Below, piece by piece: positions 6,626-10,179 of a stretch of DNA of 10,179 bases. The position numbers and the translations under genes were made by a program. The notes below the pieces were generated by a model. The model did no database searches and was not told where the DNA came from. It saw nothing but the letters and a program-made list of their open reading frames with translations. This DNA is from Methanosphaera sp. rholeuAM130 (GTDB taxonomy: Archaea > Methanobacteriota > Methanobacteria > Methanobacteriales > Methanobacteriaceae), in the NCBI GenBank assembly GCA_003266065.1, contig MUZY01000013.1, forward strand, positions 1 to 10,179, in the 5' to 3' direction. Numbering within the stretch: position 1 is the stretch's first letter; each line of letters starts with the position of its first letter.

Positions 6626-7816
6626 TTAATAGTCATATAAGGTTGACTGTATTGAAAAATCATTTTTCCCCTCTTTTCTAATATTTTTCATGTAATTTCT
6701 GTATTCGTCACGAATAAGTGCATATTCTATGATATTGGATATAAACTCAACCATATCCCCATTATCCATATACAATAGACGTGAAACGTCCAGTTTTGCA
6801 AGTAAAACCCTTGACTTGTCGAATTTCAGTTGCGAATGCTTTTTTACATAATTTAATAGACTTTTTTTACTGGTACACCGGTTCAATCCGACATTGATCG
6901 TGCCGTCATGGGTTATATGAAGATAGTCACCTTCCAATGAGGCATGCCGTTGAAGATTCAGCTCCAATGAATTATGAAGACTCCTGTTGTTAATTCTGGA
7001 AACTGTTAGCGTGGTATTATCAAGTTTTTGTATGGTTAAATATATTACGTCCAGCTGTCCATTACGTTTAAAGTAGATTGTCCTGTATTCTGACGTTACT
7101 TGAGCGGATAGCTCAATGGTCTGTTCGGATATGCCGGCATCCAATTCCAGTAGCAGCTCATCGATATCCACTTTGGGCAATTTGTGTGAAGTGTCCATCA
7201 GTGCCTCGTATAGGTTAATTATAGGCGAAATCAATTCCGTAGGCATGTCATTTCCTATGACTTTCTTTCGATAGACATCCTTATAAGTAGCCATATAATG
7301 CAGTTTTTCATATGGATGCCGTTGATATTCCCCTTTTTTGATGTGTGTTAAATTTTTTTCATCCAACAGCATGGCATAGGTAGGTACTTCATCGAAGCTT
7401 CTTAAATATTCATCTTCACATATTTCAAACAAATCCAAGTATCTTCCGTTCGTTACCAGTGCAAGGTTGTGATTCGACAATTGACAGTATTCCACAACCT
7501 GAACGTAAACATCATCATTCAATATCTTATCAAAGCTTTTGCATTCAATTATTAGCAAGATTATTTTTTTAGACTTTTTTAATGCATATACCACGATATC
7601 CATTCTTTTATCACTATTTTCGACATTCACTTCGGTTTTTATTGCACAATAGGGCACTTGCATCTTTTCATGCAGGAACTCTATGAATTTCTGTCGAACA
7701 TACTCTTCCGGATTTTTAATCCTGATGGTATTGTTTACTTTGTCAATGTAACATTCCTCATTTTCATGTATGTAGACCGTTGGATTATCGTATTTGTCCA
7801 GATTGATTCTAATCAT
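6626..7816 (-). CDS. Stand-alone HsdR-N-like (HSDR_N_2) PD-(D/E)XK nuclease-family protein
   Basis: The N-terminal half (about 35-135) of this 396-aa protein looks like the type I restriction enzyme R-subunit N-terminal domain. It has PEEYVRQKFIEFL at 36-48, then KRMDIVVYA with D73, ECKS with E91 and K93, then VQVVEYCQLS containing Q106, and VTNGRYLDLFEI at 121-132. These give the D...ExK...Q signature of PD-(D/E)XK nucleases, and the key residues appear intact. The remainder (about 160-396) is not recognised; it may bind nucleic acid or a partner. It has no helicase motor, and no HsdM or HsdS gene is in the window, so it is not a type I system here. Such orphan proteins are often annotated as 'type I restriction enzyme HsdR N-terminal domain protein'. 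It starts at ATG 7816, 4 nt after a weak GGGACGTGT, and is divergent from the 7949 gene. Cleavage activity is inferred. Confidence 0.82.
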   Translation of the reverse strand: MIRINLDKYDNPTVYIHENEECYIDKVNNTIRIKNPEEYVRQKFIEFLHEKMQVPYCAIKTEVNVENSDKRMDIVVYALKKSKKIILLIIECKSFDKILNDDVYVQVVEYCQLSNHNLALVTNGRYLDLFEICEDEYLRSFDEVPTYAMLLDEKNLTHIKKGEYQRHPYEKLHYMATYKDVYRKKVIGNDMPTELISPIINLYEALMDTSHKLPKVDIDELLLELDAGISEQTIELSAQVTSEYRTIYFKRNGQLDVIYLTIQKLDNTTLTVSRINNRSLHNSLELNLQRHASLEGDYLHITHDGTINVGLNRCTSKKSLLNYVKKHSQLKFDKSRVLLAKLDVSRLLYMDNGDMVEFISNIIEYALIRDEYRNYMKNIRKEGKNDFSIQSTLYDY

Positions 7817-7868
7817 TTTTACACGTCCCGTTAAAGAAAACTGTTAACTTACCATACAATTACTGCGA

Positions 7869-7909
7869 TTTTACTAAAAAATACTTGCGAATGAAATATT
7901 TTAGTCAAA
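7869..7909. repeat. Imperfect dyad in the divergent promoter region
   Basis: TTTTACTAAAA (7869-7879) and TTTTAGTCAAA (7899-7909) are inverted copies matching at 10 of 11 positions, with centres 30 bp apart, about three helical turns. They lie between the divergent genes starting at 7816 and 7949, so a dimeric regulator bound here could affect both. AT-rich background reduces confidence. Confidence 0.3.
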
Positions 7910-7919
7910 TAATAATTTT

Positions 7920-7928
7920 CATATATTA
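7920..7928 (+). promoter_or_regulatory. Candidate TATA box for a leaderless transcript
   Basis: CATATATTA is centred about 25 bp before the ATG at 7949. Archaeal transcription usually begins 22-27 bp downstream of the TATA centre, so the mRNA would start at or next to the start codon. This fits the absence of a convincing Shine-Dalgarno site before this gene. Confidence 0.33.
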
Positions 7929-7948
7929 GTATATTGATATTATAATAT

Positions 7949-9214
7949 ATGTCTAACAATAATTATATTATAAGAGAAAATTTTATAGCAGAAGTCTACC
8001 ATGACGATGACGAATTACTCAATACCGAAGAAATACTGCAGGACAAATACGGCTACATATCAAAGAGCATATCCGATGAAGGATACAAACTGGAACATCC
8101 TGAATGTAACCTGTTTAAGGAATTGTTATATGAGGACAAGGTTGTCGGATTTGTAACGTATGACTTTACAAATGGAGTTGGAGACTTTTCCTTGAATGAG
8201 ATATATGTGCTTCCGGAGTACAGGGGAAATAAGTACTTCATAAGTGAAGTGGAATACATGCTGATGAGCGGTTCGACGATAAGCATCTATGAACCGACAC
8301 ATAGGTTAATAGAAATAATGCTGGATAATGATTTTGCAAAAAAACTCGACAACAACTTGGTGTTAACCTCAATAAACCTTGACGTTGATGAAAAGAAAAC
8401 GGAATGCAATGTTGAAGACCAGGAACTGGACGAGGATTTAATACACTCATGCAATTTATATGACTTGAACATATCTGCTTGTATAATACTGGATGACATC
8501 ACAAATGACAATATCATTCATTACAGCAGATGTCTTGATGACGACAACAAATACTATTCTGCCGGCAGCATTCGTGAAAACCTTAATAAGCAATACTTTG
8601 AAAACATTAAAGATACGATATTGTCAAATCATGAAAAATATGTAGATATTATGATGGAATTGGAAGATCAGAAGCCTAAGGCAAACTTTGACTTTGATGA
8701 GGTAATAGGCAGACCGCCTAATCTATCGGGTTATCTTGAAGGATTGATTGAAGAGGATCTTATAACACGTCAAAAGGCCTTGGATATTCAGGCACAGATG
8801 ATTGACGAATATGATAATGGATTGATATTATCAGAATCATTGCTTAGAAGACTGGAATATTTGTCTATGGAAGATCTTATTAATCAGGAGAAGGAGGAAG
8901 AAGGATTTGAAAGTGACGAGTTTTACATGAAATGTCCATACTGTGATTTTCCAACGACTCCATTAGATAAGACCTGTGAGGTTTGCGGTTTTAAACTTGA
9001 CAATGATCCATTGGATGTAGGGTCATTCGACGATGTGCAAAATGGACTTATAAACAGCATAATTGAAATGAAAAATGACGGATTGAGTGATGAAGAGATA
9101 ATGGATCTTACAAAAGAATTCATTGATGAAATGAGTGACGGTTCCGAGTACGACGATGAAAAAGGAAAGATGCTTTTGGAATTTGTTTCCGGTGAATTGA
9201 ATAATTTGAAATAA
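7949..9214 (+). CDS. GNAT-like acetyltransferase domain fused to a C-terminal zinc-ribbon region
   Basis: This is a 421-aa soluble protein. Residues about 50-125 resemble a GNAT N-acetyltransferase core: KVVGFVTYDF forms a strand at 64-73, followed by SLNEIYVLPEYRGNKYFISE at 81-100, the acetyl-CoA-binding motif A. The usual RGxGxG/A pattern is weakened: R92 and G93 are present but the following glycines are K95 and F97, so activity is uncertain. Residues about 150-320 are not recognised and include a helical, acidic part (LEGLIEEDLITRQKALDIQ onward). A zinc ribbon follows (CPYC at 329-332, CEVC at 343-346, then GFKL), and an acidic helical tail ends the protein. There is no membrane segment. 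Upstream sequence lacks a clear ribosome-binding site. It is divergent from the HsdR-N-like gene and ends at a hairpin terminator. The substrate is unknown, and the acetyltransferase call rests on motif A alone. Confidence 0.75.
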   Translation: MSNNNYIIRENFIAEVYHDDDELLNTEEILQDKYGYISKSISDEGYKLEHPECNLFKELLYEDKVVGFVTYDFTNGVGDFSLNEIYVLPEYRGNKYFISEVEYMLMSGSTISIYEPTHRLIEIMLDNDFAKKLDNNLVLTSINLDVDEKKTECNVEDQELDEDLIHSCNLYDLNISACIILDDITNDNIIHYSRCLDDDNKYYSAGSIRENLNKQYFENIKDTILSNHEKYVDIMMELEDQKPKANFDFDEVIGRPPNLSGYLEGLIEEDLITRQKALDIQAQMIDEYDNGLILSESLLRRLEYLSMEDLINQEKEEEGFESDEFYMKCPYCDFPTTPLDKTCEVCGFKLDNDPLDVGSFDDVQNGLINSIIEMKNDGLSDEEIMDLTKEFIDEMSDGSEYDDEKGKMLLEFVSGELNNLK

Positions 9215-9269
9215 AATATATACGCAAGAAAAAACTTGAAACGACATTACCTAAACAATAACATACTAT

Positions 9270-9319
9270 AATGACAGTATAAATAAAAATAATGGCAGTA
9301 TAAAATAAATACTGTCATT
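9270..9319. repeat. Tandem 21-bp repeat with an inverted third copy
   Basis: AATGACAGTATAAA (from 9270) recurs 21 bp later as AATGGCAGTATAAA (from 9291), followed by the inverted copy ATACTGTCATT (9309-9319). The first copy pairs perfectly with the inverted arm over 11 bp; the second pairs with one G-T wobble and a 7-nt loop. Two alternative hairpins can therefore share one right arm. Confidence 0.7.
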
Positions 9320-9330
9320 TAACTTTTTTT
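9291..9330. terminator. Bidirectional hairpin and oligo-T terminator between convergent genes
   Basis: An 11-bp stem (9291-9301 with 9309-9319) is followed on the plus strand by seven T at 9324-9330, suiting termination of the 7949-9214 gene. On the minus strand six T (9336-9331) come directly after the stop of the DUF5714 gene, just before the same hairpin. The arrangement lets one element end both convergent transcripts. Confidence 0.6.
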
Positions 9331-9336
9331 AAAAAA

Positions 9337-10020
9337 TTACTTGTAAAAGGGGCATTTATCCTTAATGCACTGTTTATTCAGACTTGAATAACTGCATTTT
9401 ACATCACTTTTTTCCATTTGAATATTGAATTCCAGAGATACAAAGTCTATGGCTGCATTGATTGAGAGGAAAGAATCCCTTTTGCAGCATCTTGGTCCTC
9501 CGTTGGCTGCAACTTCTTTCAATGCATTCGATGTCATCATGTTGCATTGACTGAATGCCTTGGTAGCTAGAGGCGTTGAATCCGTTATTATCGACACGAA
9601 TATTCCAGTACTGATGGCCGCTCCGCATGCACCATAGTATCCGCAAAATCCCCCTGGAACTTTTTTTCCCCGATTGATCATTTCTTTCAAGGATTCTTCA
9701 AGGTCAATATCTCCACCGGCATTTTTATAGGCAGTTAAAAGTGATGCTCCGACCAGGATGTGATGTTCAGGTCCGTGCATGTGACAGAATGATTCTTTCA
9801 TTAGCTTTTCCAGTATTTTTATTGGATTTTTAGAACTTTCATTTAAAAGCGTTTTATAGATTGTGCTTATACCATCCATATGACAGTCGTTACAGACATA
9901 ATGTCCATTGACACATCTTATTTTAGCCATTTCCTTTTTATTGCAGATAAAACACTTCATGGATTCGTCTTCAGACAGATATTCCACCTTTGAATTGCAT
10001 ATCAAACATTCGTTAATCAT
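9337..10020 (-). CDS. DUF5714 family protein with N-terminal zinc-binding cysteines
   Basis: The 227-aa product matches, from memory, the DUF5714 family common in methanogens and other anaerobes; its biochemical role is not known to me. The N-terminus carries paired cysteines (C5/C8, C23/C26, C36, C43/C46, H47, the last in RCVNGHYVCNDCH), probably holding zinc. The core has HGPEHH at 82-87, GKKVPGGFCGYYGACGAA at 118-135 and GGPRCCKR at 174-181. These conserved Cys and His clusters suggest a metal or redox-active site. The C-terminus has more cysteines (C209, C218, C223). The start is ATG 10020, preceded by GGGGAG about 8 nt upstream. A longer frame reaching 10113 would add 31 residues before INECLIC and bypass that ribosome-binding site, so it is rejected. 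It is convergent with the GNAT-like gene and divergent from the gene starting at 10169, so it is probably monocistronic. Confidence 0.85.
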   Translation of the reverse strand: MINECLICNSKVEYLSEDESMKCFICNKKEMAKIRCVNGHYVCNDCHMDGISTIYKTLLNESSKNPIKILEKLMKESFCHMHGPEHHILVGASLLTAYKNAGGDIDLEESLKEMINRGKKVPGGFCGYYGACGAAISTGIFVSIITDSTPLATKAFSQCNMMTSNALKEVAANGGPRCCKRDSFLSINAAIDFVSLEFNIQMEKSDVKCSYSSLNKQCIKDKCPFYK

Positions 10021-10111
10021 GATACTTCTCCCCGATTTAAATAATGCTGTTTTGATTAGATATTTTGTAGTTATGAATAAATAAATTTTGCCTTGGAATA
10101 TTTGAACAATC

Positions 10112-10121
10112 AAATTATAAT
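10112..10121 (+). promoter_or_regulatory. Candidate TATA box for the gene entering at the right edge
   Basis: AAATTATAAT lies about 50 bp before the ATG at 10169; initiation 25 bp downstream would give a leader of about 28 nt carrying the Shine-Dalgarno site. The same 148-bp gap must also hold the promoter of the divergent DUF5714 gene, for which AAAATATC near 10061-10068 (minus) is a weak candidate. Confidence 0.3.
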
Positions 10122-10153
10122 AGACAATAATAATATAATGATAAATAGACAGC

Positions 10154-10163
10154 AGGAAGTGAT
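10154..10163 (+). promoter_or_regulatory. Near-consensus Shine-Dalgarno site
   Basis: AGGAAGTGAT matches the ideal AGGAGGTGAT at 9 of 10 positions and lies 5 nt before an ATG at 10169. It is the best ribosome-binding site in the window and is the main evidence for a gene beginning at the edge. Confidence 0.65.
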
Positions 10164-10168
10164 AGTTT

Positions 10169-10179
10169 ATGGATGAAAT
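10169..10179 (+). CDS. Start of a gene truncated by the window edge
   Basis: Only ATG GAT GAA and two further bases are visible. The call rests on the near-perfect ribosome-binding site 5 nt upstream and an AT-rich promoter-like region before that. It is divergent from the DUF5714 gene. The product cannot be guessed. Confidence 0.6.

Noticed and set aside
6626..7816. A complete type I restriction-modification system
   Set aside because: Only an HsdR-N-like domain is seen; there is no translocase half, HsdM or HsdS within the window.
8053..9247. Minus-strand open frames over the GNAT-like gene
   Set aside because: Shadow frames; the plus-strand frame contains the motif A and zinc-ribbon residues and is open throughout.
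10021..10113. N-terminal extension of the DUF5714 gene up to 10113
   Set aside because: The extra 31 residues do not look like family sequence, and a good GGGGAG site lies just before ATG 10020, where the zinc-binding cysteines begin.
1..10179. CRISPR array, tRNA, rRNA or insertion sequence
   Set aside because: I saw no regularly spaced repeats, cloverleaf-like sequences, transposase motifs or terminal inverted repeats with target duplications.

Overview
The window is AT-rich and reads as archaeal, most likely a methanogen of the order Methanobacteriales (Methanosphaera or Methanobrevibacter type). This rests on AT-rich TATA-like promoters, Shine-Dalgarno sites close to AGGAGGTGAT, a well-supported TTG start, oligo-T terminators, several cytoplasmic zinc-ribbon proteins, and a DUF5714 protein of the kind common in methanogens. 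The assignment is inference; no rRNA or tRNA gene is present to confirm it.

Layout: (1) 1-102 may hold the tail of a plus-strand gene cut by the window edge. (2) 111-437 (-) is a tyrosine-rich 108-aa protein of unknown function. (3) 447-720 is a gap with a dyad, an oligo-T terminator and a protein-like open frame lacking a start codon. (4) 721-5049 (-) is a 1442-aa DUF4011 / superfamily 1 helicase / REase_MTES_1575 (Vsr-like) nuclease, the architecture of Hhe-type anti-phage proteins. (5) 5143-6405 (-) is an acidic, repetitive zinc-ribbon protein with a C-terminal membrane anchor. (6) 6626-7816 (-) is a stand-alone protein with a type I restriction HsdR-N-like PD-(D/E)XK domain. (7) 7949-9214 (+) is a GNAT-like domain joined to a C-terminal zinc ribbon. 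(8) 9337-10020 (-) is a DUF5714 protein, convergent with the previous gene and separated from it by a repeat-built bidirectional terminator. (9) 10169 onward (+) is the first codons of a further gene behind a near-perfect Shine-Dalgarno site.

The most interesting part is 721-7816. Three same-strand genes with separate promoters encode a helicase-nuclease, a membrane-tethered zinc-ribbon protein and a second, independent PD-(D/E)XK nuclease-like protein. Two nuclease-type proteins without a DNA methyltransferase suggest a small defence island rather than a restriction-modification locus. Whether the three proteins act together cannot be decided from the sequence: the gaps of 93 and 220 bp argue against a tight operon. 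The genes to the right look like ordinary chromosomal, poorly characterised methanogen genes.
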